A stretch of DNA of 64,000 bases from Bombardia bombarda (lineage: Eukaryota; Ascomycota; Sordariomycetes; Sordariales; Lasiosphaeriaceae): the NCBI GenBank assembly GCA_030512295.1, contig JAULSR010000014.1, positions 146,501-210,500 of the forward strand, written 5' to 3'. Each line of letters begins with the position of its first letter. Positions within the stretch are counted from its first letter, which is position 1. The position numbers were made by a program, and so were the translations under genes. Under the pieces are notes generated by a model, which searched no databases, was not told the origin of the DNA, and saw only the letters and a program-made list of their open reading frames with translations. Positions 45,135 through 57,076 of this stretch are shown piece after piece.

Positions 45135-48100
45135 ATGAGCTACGGCAAGAAGGACGAGGATGCCGACACGGGTCTGGTCAAGGTCGACCGGACCCAGGTG
45201 TTCCAGAAAGGTGAGAAGCATCCGCCCCCGTCCGTGCAAGAGGCGGCGAGCTGTCCTTGTTCCTTGTCGTCCAGCTAAACTCACTGCCTCTTCTTCTTCT
45301 TCTTCTTCTTCTTCTTCCCAGCCCGACTATTCAACAGCTCGCCAATCCAGCCGCGAAGATGCCGCGCCCTCCTGACCGAGATCGCCCTTCTCCTCTACAC
45401 GGGCGAGAAGTTCCCAACCAAGGAGGCCACCACCCTCTTCTTCGGCATCTCGAAGCTCTTCCAGAACAAGGATGCCAGCCTGCGCCAGATGGTCCACCTG
45501 GTCATCAAGGAGCTTGCCAGCTCGGCCGAGGACATCATCATGGTTACCAGCACCATCATGAAAGACACGGGTGGCAGCACAGATGCCATCTATCGCCCGA
45601 ATGCCATCCGCGCCCTCTGCCGCATTATCGATGTAGGTCCCCGCTTGCCAGCTACCCTTCTCGGGTACCCTTCTCCTTCTCGGGTACCCTTCTCGGGTAC
45701 CCTTCACGTTTCTCCCGCTTCCAAACTGACCCGTGTCGTCGTCGTGCTAGGCCACCACAGTTCAATCTATCGAGCGTGTCATGAAGACGGCGATTGTCGA
45801 TAAGAACCCTTCCGTCGCTTCGGCCGCCCTCGTATCGTCATATCATCTTCTCCCGATCGCCAAGGATGTGGTTCGGCGGTGGCAGAGCGAGACCCAGGAG
45901 GCGGCTGCCAGTAACAAGTCGTCCGGCGGCTTCTCTCTGGGCTTCTCGTCGTCCTCGAGCAACCTCCCGGTCAACAACTCGACCATGACACAGTACCATG
46001 CGATTGGGCTGCTGTACCAGATGCGCATGCACGACAGAATGGCGCTCGTGAAGATGGTGCAACAGTTCGGCGCCGCTGGCGCCGTCAAGAACCCTGCTGC
46101 CATCACTATGCTCGTCCGCCTCGCCGCCCAGCTCGCCGAAGAAGACCCGCAGCTCAAGAGGCCCATGATGGCGCTGCTGGATGGTTGGCTCAGGCACAAG
46201 AGCGAGATGGTCAACTTCGAGGCGGCCAAGGCCATTTGCGACATGCGCGACGTGACAGATGCCGAGGTGTCCCAAGCGGTCTCTGTCCTGCAACTTTTCC
46301 TTACCTCCCCCCGCGCCGTCACCAAATTTGCCGCCCTTAGAATCCTGCACAACTTCGCCTCTTTCAGGCCCCAGGCTGTCAATATGTGCAACCAGGATAT
46401 CGAGGCCCTCATCTCCAACAGCAATCGCTCGATCGCAACCTTTGCCATTACTACTCTGCTGAAGACGGGCAACGAGACAAGTGTCGACCGCTTGATGAAG
46501 CAGATCTCCGGGTTCATGTCGGAAATCACAGATGAGTTCAAGATTACCATCGTTGAGGCCATCAGGACTCTGTGCCTCAAGTTCCCCAGCAAACAGGCCG
46601 GCATGCTCCGATTCCTAAGCGGAATTCTGCGCGACGAAGGCGGCTACGAGTTCAAGCGTGCCGTCGTGGAAAGCATATTTGACTTGATCAAGTTTGTGCC
46701 CGACTCCAAAGGGGACGCACTTGCCCATCTCTGCGAGTTTATCGAGGACTGCGAGTTTACGAAACTGGCTGTTCGGATCCTTCATCTTCTCGGCCTCGAG
46801 GGCCCCCAAACCTCCCAGCCTACAAAGTACATCCGCTACATTTACAACCGTGTTGTTCTGGAGAACGCCATCGTGCGCGCTGCTGCTGTCACGGCTCTTG
46901 CCAAGTTTGGTGTGGGCCAGAAGGACCCCGAGGTCAAGCAAAGTGTGGAGGTGCTGCTGACTCGATGCTTGGACGACGTTGATGACGAGGTCAGAGACCG
47001 TGCGGCGTTGAATCTTAGACTTATGAAGGAGGAGGATGAGACGGCAACAAGACTTGTCAAGAACGGTCAGTTCTTCTTTTCTGTCAAACCTTTTTTTTTT
47101 TTTTTTTTTTAAGTTTTGGGTATCAACTGACATCTTGCAGACAACTTGTTCGCCCTGTCTTATTTCGAGCAGCAGCTGGTGATGTATGTCACTTCAGACG
47201 ACAAATCGACGTTCCAGGCGCCATTTGATATCGCCAAGATCCCTGTCGTTACTCGCGAGCAAGCAGATGCCGAGGACAAGACCAAGAAGCTCACTGCTAC
47301 TATACCATCTCTCAAGCCTGCCAGGGCAGGACCGACAAAGGCGGCTCCCAGTGGCGCCGAGGCTGTTGCTTCCGCTTCGGTGGCAGCGCAGAAGCATGCA
47401 CATGAGCTGATGCAGATTCCCGAGATGAATGAGTTTGGCAGCGTTCTCAAGTCGTCGCCTCTTGTCGAGCTCACAGAGGCCGAGACCGAGTACGTGGTAA
47501 CCGTTGTCAAGCACATCTTCAAGAAACATGTGGTGCTGCAATACGAGGTCAAGAATACTCTGCCAGCAACAGTTTTGGAGAACGTCTCAGTCGTAGCTGC
47601 TCCGTCAGATGACGAGGAGCTCGAGGAGCTGTTCATCATCCAGGCTGAGAAGTTGGAGACTGATATCCCTGGAAAGGTATATGTGGCTTTCCGGAAGCTC
47701 AACGGGGGGGCATCGCTACCAGTCAGCACTTTTACAAACGTGCTCAAGTTCACCAGCAAGGAGATCGACCCGACCTCCGACGAGCCTGAAGAAGAGGGCT
47801 ATGATGATGAGTATGAGGTTGCCGAGTTCGATCTGACTGGCAGCGATTATGTGGTGCCGATTTTCGCCGGCAACTTTGCCCATATCTGGGAGCAAGTGGG
47901 TGCGATGGGGGAAGAAGCGGAGGAGACGTTGCAACTCAGCAGTGTGAAGAGCATCGCAGGTACGTTGTGTTCAGGGTCGTGATGTTTGCGGTCATGAAGA
48001 AATAATGGTGCTAACCCAACATGGACAGATGCAACGGAGCAACTCGCCAAGACGCTTTCACTACAGCCCCTGGAAGGAACAGACGTGCCGGTCAGCCAGA

Positions 48101-48261
48101 CAACGCACACGCTGAAGCTTCTGGGAAAGACGGTCAATGGCGGAAGGGTGGTTGCCAACATCCGCATGGCATACTCGCACAAGTCGGGCGTCACAACTAA
48201 GATCACGGTGAGGAGTGAGGAGGAAGGCGTGGCGGCCCTGGTTGTGGGATCGGTTGCCTAA
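45135..48261 (+). CDS. SEC21: Coatomer (COPI) subunit gamma
   Basis: Gamma-COP of the COPI coat that carries retrograde Golgi-to-ER traffic. Five exons: 45135-45210, 45322-45632, 45751-47065, 47141-47959 and 48029-48261, all GT..AG with consistent phases, giving 917 aa, close to the usual fungal length. It starts MSYGKKDEDADTGLVKVDRT. The adaptin-type HEAT solenoid (about 20-560) includes LLYTGEKFPTKEATTLFF and IIMVTSTIMKDTGG. After an Ala/Ser hinge comes the appendage (about 640-917), with VSQTTHTLKLLGKTVNGG and the C-terminal VVGSVA. Intron 1 ends in a (TTC)n run, intron 2 has gggtaccctt repeats and intron 3 a T20+ run. Housekeeping gene; very secure. Confidence 0.96.
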
Positions 48262-49087
48262 TGAACGAACGGGAGCCATTTTTGATTGGATGGGATGGAT
48301 TTGCACGAAGGCGAGGCACAGACTCGGAGAGAGGGGATCCAGAAGAAGTGGTGTAGGAGGTGGTGAATCGATTCATGCATACCTATGTAGGTATATGATA
48401 ATAAAGGGGTAGAATGAGTTGTTGGCTGTGTAGTGTTAGTGTGTATGGACTTGCTTAGATCTCTTGGGGATGGAGATGCCGCTGTCTGCTGGTGTCGGTA
48501 CTTATTAGGCCACCAGTTGCGAATACGCTCAACTGTGGACATATACTGTGCGTCTGCCGGTAGGTTCCATGGCGGTTGAACAAGCTTGGCCCAGCCATGA
48601 CCCAGCCATGACCCACCTGGCAGCTTGGCTTCCAGTTAGGTTCCATACCTTACACACAGCACTCAAGGCACCCAACGCCGAGCGCAAGCGATACCCATAC
48701 TGTCAGCACAGGTACCACATTAGTTACCTACCTTAAAGGTAGCTATCTACATCGACGCCAAACCACCCGCCACGACCTGCCTCTTTTGTCTTGATATTTT
48801 TTTTTTATCCTTACTCTGTTTTCATCTCGGCCTCATTGCTATGATGTCCAGCCCGGGTGCAACAACAGCTCCGGCTTGCCCAAGCGGACTGAATATTGAG
48901 CAAGTGCAAATTGTATGCTGTCCCTGATATATACCCACCTGGAACTAATTCGTCCGGCGCTCAGTGCTAACCGCCTTGTGAGATCAGCTTATCCGTCATG
49001 GCGAGCGAAGCCCAATATCGGCCCGCTTTCAGAATGTAAAGTCCACGCAGCTCTTCATGTCTCTATTGCCGCGCTGACTGCCACAGA
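48262..49087. other. Intergenic, no intact gene
   Basis: SEC21 3' flank, three copies of gacccagccat-type repeats (about 48590-48618), and a TACCTACCTTAAAGGTAGC patch. The phosphatase fragment follows. Nothing else seen. Confidence 0.6.
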
Positions 49088-49441
49088 CTGGCCGTATTGC
49101 AGCGCGGCTCAGCGGTTCACCCAGGTTGTCATGGAGGCGCAAGAAATGGACGAATACTTCGTGAGAGTCAGATATAATGACCGGATCATGACGATCCCCG
49201 GATGTCGAGCGGAAGGGAAGCATCTTGATGGAGATGAGAGTCTTTGCACGCTGGTAAACTTCCCCATGTGCCCGAGATGCTGTCCTGCGTAGGATCTTTC
49301 ACTGACGTTTATATACTTAAATACCAGTCGGCTTTCAAGTCCATTGTCGACAAATTTACTCCCAGAAATTGGAGATACGCGTGTAGGTCCAACTTGGGTG
49401 CTTTATTGACCACGAGAAACGATGAACCGGCCGGATACTAG
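49088..49441 (+). pseudogene. 3' fragment of a histidine acid phosphatase gene
   Basis: Two exonic pieces joined across 49254-49327 (GTAAAC..ACCAG, phase 0) read VVMEAQEMDEYFVRVRYNDR, GCRAEGKHLDGDESLCTL and then SAFKSIVDKFTPRNWRYAC ending in EPAGY. This is the C-terminal segment I associate with fungal histidine acid phosphatases (phosphoglycerate-mutase-like fold). Nothing with the catalytic RHGxRxP or the HD motif exists upstream in the window, so only about the last 110 codons survive. The open frame and the intron are intact, so the truncation is probably recent or the piece is constrained. Family call from memory of the C-terminal pattern. Confidence 0.65.
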
Positions 49442-50906
49442 TACTACATACATATATAGCGGGCGTAATACCGACGGTGGAACGGCGTTTTATAGGCGAC
49501 GGATGTAGGCGAGAAGAATGTAAGGGTATATCAGATTGTTAATACCAGATAAAAGTTTTATGTCAGGATATTCGCATTGGATGTCCTTCGAGGACTGTTG
49601 GCAAGGGAGTTAATTAAGGGGAGAGCCAGAGCTGTTGTTGATCTCTCTCGGATTAGCGCTTGGTTGAGGGAGGATCTCGGCGTCAGGAAAAGTTCCCAGC
49701 AGGCTGGTGTGTCATCATGGATTATCATTTAACTACAAACCCCACCATGCCATACCCCAACGCAGAATATATTCCTTCATACCCACCACGCTGCATTGTT
49801 GGCCCAAACAATGTCGTTGAATCAGTAACACGAATAGCCACGCTTCCGGGATAGTTTAGGAAATTTTCCACCTATATCGGAGGGGGGAGGCCTACTCGCC
49901 TCTGGGCGCGGCTCACCTAGACTCCCGCCTGAGTTATCGCTTTGCGCTGACCTGCTCTGGTCGACAGAGTCACCCCTCTCATCTGCAGCCACCTCCTCAA
50001 CTCCGCCCGTCTTGTCTGGGCCTTGACCCCCCGTGGTGAAACCCTGCGCTTGTAGCTCGCTTTCGTCACCATTTGTCTTGTCGCTGTGTCGTGAGCAGTG
50101 CAAACCGAGGGCGTCGGCATTTGGCAGATTGTCAGCACAGGCCACCCTTGGCCAGTATTTCTACACCGATACATCCCAATTCATAGGTAGCCACATTCGC
50201 CATGCAGGCTTTTGCGTGACACATGCAGTGCACTGCTCAAACATGTCTTTTACGGGCTGTAATGATGCGCACTCTGAACTTTAGCAGATAGATAGGGAGC
50301 TGTGTGTCCAATTTACTTGATTTCCTTTTTCGTATAACCCAATAAACACTGTCGCGCGCCGTCAACAAATAAACCCCCTGTTCTTTTTTTTTGCCAAGCG
50401 TACTCGACTTGGCATCGGATGGTGTGTGGGGAGAGGTGATGACGCAGCGCTCTCGTTGGCCCTGTAGCCTGTCTCGCCTTGTCTGTCGCGGAAAAGAAAA
50501 ACAAAGTATCTGGCGCGGTGGATGCGGCGCGCGCGCACATGATCGGGGGAGCTGCCCAACCAAGCATCATCGCTGCCGCTTATTGTGTGTCTGATCCACT
50601 TCTGGATCGTCCTTTTTCCCCCTCCAACCCACCCGACTGCACTCACCAAACCTTGTTTCTTCTCCCATTCCCATTGGAGATCCTCCAAGTCAACAAACTT
50701 ATTGCAGTTTCCCCCACCTGCAATTTTTGTCAACAGTTCAACTTTCTTTGTTGAGCAGGTGCTGCTGGAAGGGTATAAGACACGCACGCCTGCACCGATC
50801 AGATCGGATCCATTTCCAACATTTTTTTGCTCCGGCATCGCAAAAAAAAAAAACCAAAAGTACACTGCGCAAAAGAAACCGAAAACACCAGAATATCATC
50901 GCCATC
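49442..50906. other. Intergenic, no gene
   Basis: AT-richer anonymous DNA, then the promoter and 5' UTR of the phosphotransferase gene, with a pyrimidine-rich patch at about 50600-50680. Several short frames; none supported. Confidence 0.6.
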
Positions 50907-52354
50907 ATGGGCTACGTTCGGCAGGAGTTCCTGCCCAATCTCCGCGAATACAAGTACTCGAGCGTCGACCACTCTCTGGTGTCGAAATATGTGCTCAAGC
51001 CCTTCTACACCAATGTCGTCATCAAGTGCTTCCCCAAGAGCATGGCGCCCAACCTCATCACCTTGACGGGCTTCATGTTTGTCGTCGCCAACCTCCTGAC
51101 GCTGCTCTGGTACAACCCAACCCTCGACCAGGACTGCCCCGTCTGGGTCTACTACAGCTGGGCCGCCGGCTTGTTCCTGTACCAGACCTTTGACGCCGTC
51201 GACGGCACACAGGCGTATGTTGTCCCCCCCCCCCCCCCCCCACCCCTCTCTTCCATTTCGTTTCACTCCCAAACTGACGACCGATGATCAACAGCCGCCG
51301 CACCCACCAATCCGGCCCCCTGGGCGAGCTCTTCGACCACGGCGTCGACGCGGTCAACACCTCGCTCGAAGTCCTCCTCTTCGCCGGCTCGCAGAACATG
51401 GGCCAGGGCTGGAAGACGGTCATGACGCTCTTCGCCAGCCTGCTGACGTTTTACGTGCAGACGTGGGACGAGTACCACACCAAGACGCTCACGCTCGGCG
51501 TCGTCAACGGGCCGGTCGAGGGCATCCTCATCCTGGTGGGCGTCTACGCCATGACGGGCTACATGGGCGGCGCGCACTTTTGGCAGCAGAGCATGCTGGC
51601 CACGGTCGGCGTGCCGCAGACCTTGGCTCTCCCGTCCCTGTTCCTGTCCCCGTCCCTGTCCCTGCCCGACTACATCTACGACATGTCCTTCACCGAGTGG
51701 TACCTGGTGCAGGGCGGCATCGTGCTCGTCTACAACACGGTCGGGTCGGCGCGCAACGTGATCAAGGCGCGCCGCGCGCGGGGCGACCGCAGCCGCTACG
51801 CGCTGGTCGGGCTCGGCCCGTTCTTTGCGACGTGGGTCCTTGTCGTGGCGTACCTGGCGCTGCAGCCGAACATCCTGCGTAACCATCTGGTGCCGTTTGT
51901 GCTGTTCGCGGGCATCGTCAACGCGTACAGCGTCGGCCAGATCATCACCGCGCATCTGGTCAAGCTCGATTTCCCCTACTGGAACGTGCTGGTCATTCCG
52001 CTGTCGCTCGGCGTGATCGACTCGATGGGCCCGGTGCTGCTGCAGCAGTACGCGCCCATCCCCTGGCTCGGCTGGCCGTCGGCGCTTGGTGATGGGGTCT
52101 ACCAGGTCGCGTTCATGTTCAGCATGTTTGGCATGGCGATCGGCGTCTACGGCAGCTTTGTGGTTGATGTGATCATCACCATCTGTGATTATCTTGATAT
52201 CTGGTGCTTGACTATCAAGCATCCGTATGTCGAGGAGCAGCAGCCGGATGACAACAAGAAGGTGGTGAGCAATGGGGAAGGCGAAGGCGCGGTAGGTGTG
52301 GGGGATGGGATCGATATGGATGGCATAACACAACACAAGACGACGATGAAATGA
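50907..52354 (+). CDS. Choline/ethanolamine phosphotransferase (Kennedy pathway)
   Basis: Transfers phosphocholine or phosphoethanolamine from the CDP form to diacylglycerol at the ER/Golgi membrane. Two exons, 50907-51214 and 51295-52354, give 455 aa. The intron interrupts the catalytic motif. Spliced, it reads D99-G100-x2-A103-R104-x8-G113-x3-D117-x3-D121, the complete CDP-alcohol phosphotransferase signature. N-terminal LVSKYVLKPFYTNVV and MAPNLITLTGF are typical of CPT1/EPT1. About eight to ten hydrophobic segments follow and the tail is Asp/Glu-rich cytosolic. I cannot decide choline from ethanolamine specificity by eye. The intron contains an 18-bp C run close to its donor. Confidence 0.93.
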
Positions 52355-53812
52355 GGATGATAGATCCCCCTCCCCTCCAACTCGGTCTGAGCGGCCCACT
52401 GGCTCGCGTGTTCGGTTGGCTGCGCGACGGTGGCGCGGCGATTTGAGCGTTCAAGAGGGAAGGATTGCTATGAAGGATGCACGCGGTCTGAAGGGGGAAA
52501 TGAGGTGGTGAAGTTGACGAAACCCCGGGATGTGTAATCTATATGCCATTATAATGAGGAGGGGGGATATTCTTTGATGGACTTTCTACTTTGACTTATC
52601 TCTTTTTTATTCTCGGAAGATCGCGAAAGAATGCTGGGCGCGATGATTTGGGCTTTCGACGACCAACACAATGTGTAATTACTGGGGTTGGGAGGCTCGA
52701 GCGATGGGATTTATACTTATAGATTGATAAGTAGAAATGGCAAGGCATGGTTAGAAATACGCGAACGAATGGTCTTTATGACGATAGCGACGGCGATGGT
52801 GGCAGTTCTCTTTCTTTGCTGATTTGAACTCTTGGTGATTTCGGTAGCGGTAGCGGTAGCGGTAGCGATAGCGATAGCGATATTCTGTCTGCCTTCACTT
52901 TTGTGCTTTATTTTTTGTTGGGCTTTGGTAACGACACCAACCTGCGTTGATCAACATTTGACACCTTTTCAATCTCCTTTTACTTTCTGGAAATTATCTC
53001 CCTACTACGGTAGCTATTCAGAATAAAAGAGGGAATTGAAACGTTCTTTTGCTAATTGCTACCTAAGAAAGGAAAACGGAGTTTGTAAATGTAAGAAATC
53101 GCCCTCACTGGCGTTGGTTCAAGTCAGACCCATATGTATCCTGATCCTCCCCCCTTCCACTGGCAATCAAAATATAGGGTAACTCCGTTACAGATTACGA
53201 CTGACTGACCAACCGTCCTATACAACTCCTTATCCCAAGAAAAAGGTGCATGAATCCAGGGGGAGAGAACAATGACCTAAGAAGCACTTGCAACCGATCA
53301 AGACCGACCAAAACGCCCCATCCATAGGTATACCTCTCACCGGCTCAAATATCCGACGATAGCTGCCTCGGTACTTATCCCGTCTGTCTGTCTTCTAGAC
53401 AGATCCATTCCCACGGCCATCACCACTACGATGAGCGAAGTCATATGGCTCTCTCTGCTCCATGACAGAAAACCAGCCCATCCGCCCAGCCATACATACA
53501 GTCAAAAGGGGGTGAGAAAACCACAATCTTTTTTTCCAGGTCCCGGACGAATAGTATGCTTCGACATTTCCTGGCCGTCGTAAGATATCTTGCCCTACGT
53601 AGATAGATCGTGAGGGGTGATTCATGGTTGGCGGCGGCGAGCTGAGGACCACCCCGAACATTTTGTGTGCGGTCCAAGGAGGTGTACATGTAGAGAGATC
53701 CTCTTTTTCTCCTTTTGTATGCAATGGGAGAGGACGAGGTGGCGAGGCAGAAAAGGTGTGGGTCGGCTGAATAAGCCCACTCAAACAGAATGAATTTTTG
53801 TTGTCCGTCGGA
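52355..53812. other. Intergenic, no gene
   Basis: 3' flanks of two convergent genes. Contains a ggtagc/gatagc hexamer tract at 52845-52881. No coding frame of interest. Confidence 0.65.
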
Positions 53813-55230
53813 TCATGGAAGCGCGTCACTGCCATTGGCGTCACTGCCGTTGGCGTCACTGCCGTTGGCGTCACTGCCGTTGGCGTCACTGCCGTTGGCG
53901 TCACTGTCGTTGGCGTCACTGTCGTTGGCGTCACTGTCGTTGGCGTCACTGCCATTGGCGTCACTGTCGTTGGCGTCACTGCCATTGGCGTCACTGCCAT
54001 CGGCGTCACTGCCATTGGCGTCACTGTCGTTGGCGTCACTGCCATTGGCGTCACTGTCGTTGGCGTCACTGTCGTTGGCGTCACTGTCGTTGGCGTCACT
54101 GTCGTTGGCGTCACTGTCGTCGTCGTCACTGTCGCTGGCGACACCGGCCTTGGCGACAGCCGCCTTGATTTCGTCGAGGACCATCTTTCCCAGGACATCC
54201 GGGCCATTGGGGTCGCGCCTTGCCATATTTGTTTGTATCTTGAGGTTCGCCTTAAAGTCGTGAATGTCGACGAGCCCTCGCTTATAGAGTTCGGCGCTGA
54301 CGACCAGTTCCTTCATGGCGCCGTAAGCGATCAAGGACTGGGCGCCGTCGCTAAGGCCGATGCGGTGGCTGGACTTCTTCTTAGCTTCTTTCTTCGCCGC
54401 GTCGGCGTAGACCTGCTTCCTTCTTTTTTCATCCTGCAGGACGGCTTCAAAGTCTGCAACGTTAAAATTCATCGGGCCCTTGGTGGTGGGGGGCCCGTGG
54501 TAGACAGGAAACCAAGAGTCGCTGTCTATGGGCAAAGACATCGGGCCCGTGGTGGTGGGAGTCGACTTGTTACCAGGAGATAAAGGGTTGTTGTGAATTG
54601 TACCTCCGGCTTCGGTAAGTGCACCGATAGGTGGGGCATTCATACAACCAGGGCAATCAGCAGAGCAATGATTGCCGCCTATGGACGAGGACATCGGGCC
54701 CGTGATGGTGGGGTCCGCGTTGATGCCAGGATACGAAGGGTTGCCGCCAATGGACGAGGTCGCGCGTAGAATCTCGTTCTCGGCCCTCAGCTTTTGTAGG
54801 TCGCGCAGCAGCCGCTCGTTCTCGATAGCTGCCAGCCGGTGTTCATTCTCGCGGTGCCGGAGCCGGTCCTCGATTTCCTTGACATGGCGGATTCTGCGCT
54901 CGTAATAGGCGGCTTGACTGTGGGTTGGGGATGACCGCCGGGGTTAGCTGGCTCGTGAAGGGCAGACTTTTGTTGGAGGGTTGGTTATACATACGCTGCG
55001 TGGTTCTGGGCTTTCTGCCTTGATTGAGCGGGGTTCGAGTTGGAGCCTTGCCTGTGGCTTTGGGCTTGGACCTCTGCTTCGGACTGGGTGAGAGGGACGA
55101 TGTTCGATGCGGGGTGCGGTTGGCCTGCGAGGAGGAGGGGATCGATGAGGGGATCGATGAGGGGATAGGGTTGCGTGTAATTGTCGTCAAAGTGTTGGAA
55201 CGAGTCATCATTGGAGAACTGGTCGAGCAT
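53813..55230 (-). CDS. bZIP transcription factor with degenerate basic region
   Basis: Two exons, 54995-55230 and 53813-54917, joined across a 77-nt intron inside the basic region, give 446 aa from the ATG at 55230 (MLDQFSNDDSFQHFDD). The AP-1/Yap-like block reads SRQKAQNHAAQAAYYERR followed by HVKEIEDRL. The invariant Asn (N76) is kept but the invariant Arg eight residues later is Tyr (Y84), and two other contact positions (R to H77, R to A81) are lost. Leu heptads follow in ERLLRDLQKLRAENEIL after about 20 extra charged residues. The segment YGAMKELVVSAELYKRGLVD and DPNGPDVLGKMVLDEI resembles the C-terminal conserved region of fungal Yap-type factors. The tail is an acidic SDAN array of about 25 12-bp units. 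Probably nuclear; DNA-binding ability is doubtful. Confidence 0.78.
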
Positions 55231-55452
55231 CCCCTGCTGAGTAATCTCCTGAGTAATGATTGTGTAAGTAAGTCTGTTGCCTGCTTCTGCCTGCCTAGTG
55301 AGGGGAGGAGCCACAAGCCATGTGCGAAAGAGTCCGACAAGTCCGACGCGCGAAGTATAAAGTCGGACCTGGGACCCTCCACGCACCTGCTAGGGACATG
55401 TCTCATACTTCTTGATCAGGAGATCAAGACATAACGGGGGCGCGCGACCTAC

Positions 55453-55908
55453 CAGAGGACGGGTGGCGTTGTGAAAGTCGTCTGCAGCTGAGTTGGAATG
55501 CGAAGGCGCGAGGGGAGGAATGGCCATGAGTTGATGGGGCTGAGGGCCAGAAAAGTATGCTGGGTGAGTGTAGTATGCTGGGTGAGTGTGGTCTGCTGGT
55601 TGAGTGTAGTCTGCTGGGTGAGTGTGGTCTGCTGGTTGAGTGTGGTCTGCTGGGTGAGTGTAGTCTGCTGGGTGAGTGTAGTCTGCTGGGTGAGTGTAGT
55701 CTGCTGGGTGAGTGTAGTCTGCTGGGTGAGTGTAGTCTGCTGGGCGAATATGGTTCATGGCGTCGGCGTGGCCTGATTCTGCTCTTTTGTTGTTTCCCGA
55801 GTAAGCGTAGTCTGCTGGGCGAGTGTGGTCCATGGCGTCGGCTTGGCTTGATCTTGTTCTTTTATTGCTTGCTGGGTGAATGTAGTCTGCTGGGCGAATA
55901 TGGTTCAT
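55453..55908 (-). CDS. Repeat-coding exon (HPADYT repeats), possible bZIP 5' exon
   Basis: An open minus frame reads MNHIRPADYIHPASNKR, then RPADYTHPADYTHPADYTH and so on in an 18-bp, 6-residue array (about 55560-55745), then AAPPL-like and DFHNATRPL before a GTAGGT donor at 55452. It lies about 220 bp upstream of the bZIP start in the same orientation. Splicing to a ctcag acceptor before GAGATTACTCAG would join it in frame to the bZIP at the N-terminus. The frame is also open further upstream to 56109. The repeat unit is a multiple of three, which favours translation. I cannot tell whether it is a separate gene, an alternative first exon or neither. Confidence 0.35.
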
Positions 55909-57076
55909 GGCGTCAGCTTGGCTTGCTTCTGTTTCTTGTATTGTTTTGGTTGAAGTTGCGTTTCTCACTCCCCCTCCTTTTTGTCTGGTTTTGTCAATTA
56001 CCTTGTGGAGAATACCGAGTAAATGGTAAATAGGCTTGCTTTTTTGGGGTTCGTTGTTGAGCCGTGTGACGATGATGCTGGGCAGTGTCAAATACAAGAG
56101 GTCATCCAAGAGGTCGAAGGACTTAAACCGAGGGGAGGCCCGACTTTAATTATGATTGATTCCCCCAGGTGGGGGAGCTGCGAGGATGGGGATTGGACAG
56201 TGGGCAAAACGACGGAGAGGGGGTGCGACGGAGAGGGGGTGCGACGGAGAGGGGGTGCGACGGAGAGGGGGTGCGACGGAGAGGGGGTGCGACGGAGAGG
56301 GGGTGCGACGGAGAGGGGGTGCGACGGAGAGGGGGTGCGACGGAGAGGGGTTGCGGAGTATGTAGAGGTACCTATGTATGCACAGACAGAATGAGTAGCG
56401 ACTCAATTTGGGTAGGCAGTGGACAGACAGGCGGCTTATTTCCGTTGAAAGTACAGCACAGATGCGGGGTGCGGGGTGCGGGATACAGCTTGTACATGCA
56501 CTGTACTCGATGCCCCTTGCTTACCTTCAGCTGGACGCCTGTGCAACTAGCGCAGTGCCTACTGTGTAGTGTCTGCACAACGAACGCCACACAACAAGGG
56601 TTTCACAAATGGAAGGCAGGGTCTCCTCGCCGGGGCTGCTGCTGGGCTAACTTCCTGATTGTACTTCCATGACGTATCGGCCAATCGTCGGCCCCTGTTC
56701 GTCGGCCCCTGTTCGTCGGCCCCTGTTCGGCGGCCCCTGGCCTCTGTTAATATGGCCCCTTCTCGCTTGTCAGATGCAGTGCAGTGCTCGATATGCACAG
56801 GCCAATAAAAGAAGCGGCCCTCATGCATGTGGGTGTGCTTGGGAGTAAGGGTGGTAGCTGCCGATGGCGTTCAGGTTCGGGGCTTGAAAAGCTTGGAACT
56901 TGCGCGGCAATATTAAAGCTGACAGGATGAGCCTCGATGCGAAATACGTTTTATCCTGACTTTTTTATCCTGACTTTTTTATCATGCTTTCTCGCGCTTC
57001 CATAACCATTACTATCTCTGGGGTCGGCGAGTAGCATTTCGGTATTTCAGGGCTCATAACAAATGCTGCGTGCTGC
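55909..57076. other. Intergenic, no supported gene
   Basis: Contains the 16-bp array at 56217-56352 and four copies of cggcccctgttcgt near 56690-56740. Otherwise anonymous. Confidence 0.55.
56217..56352. repeat. 16-bp repeat (ggagagggggtgcgac)
   Basis: About 8.5 near-identical copies; purine-rich on plus. Confidence 0.95.
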
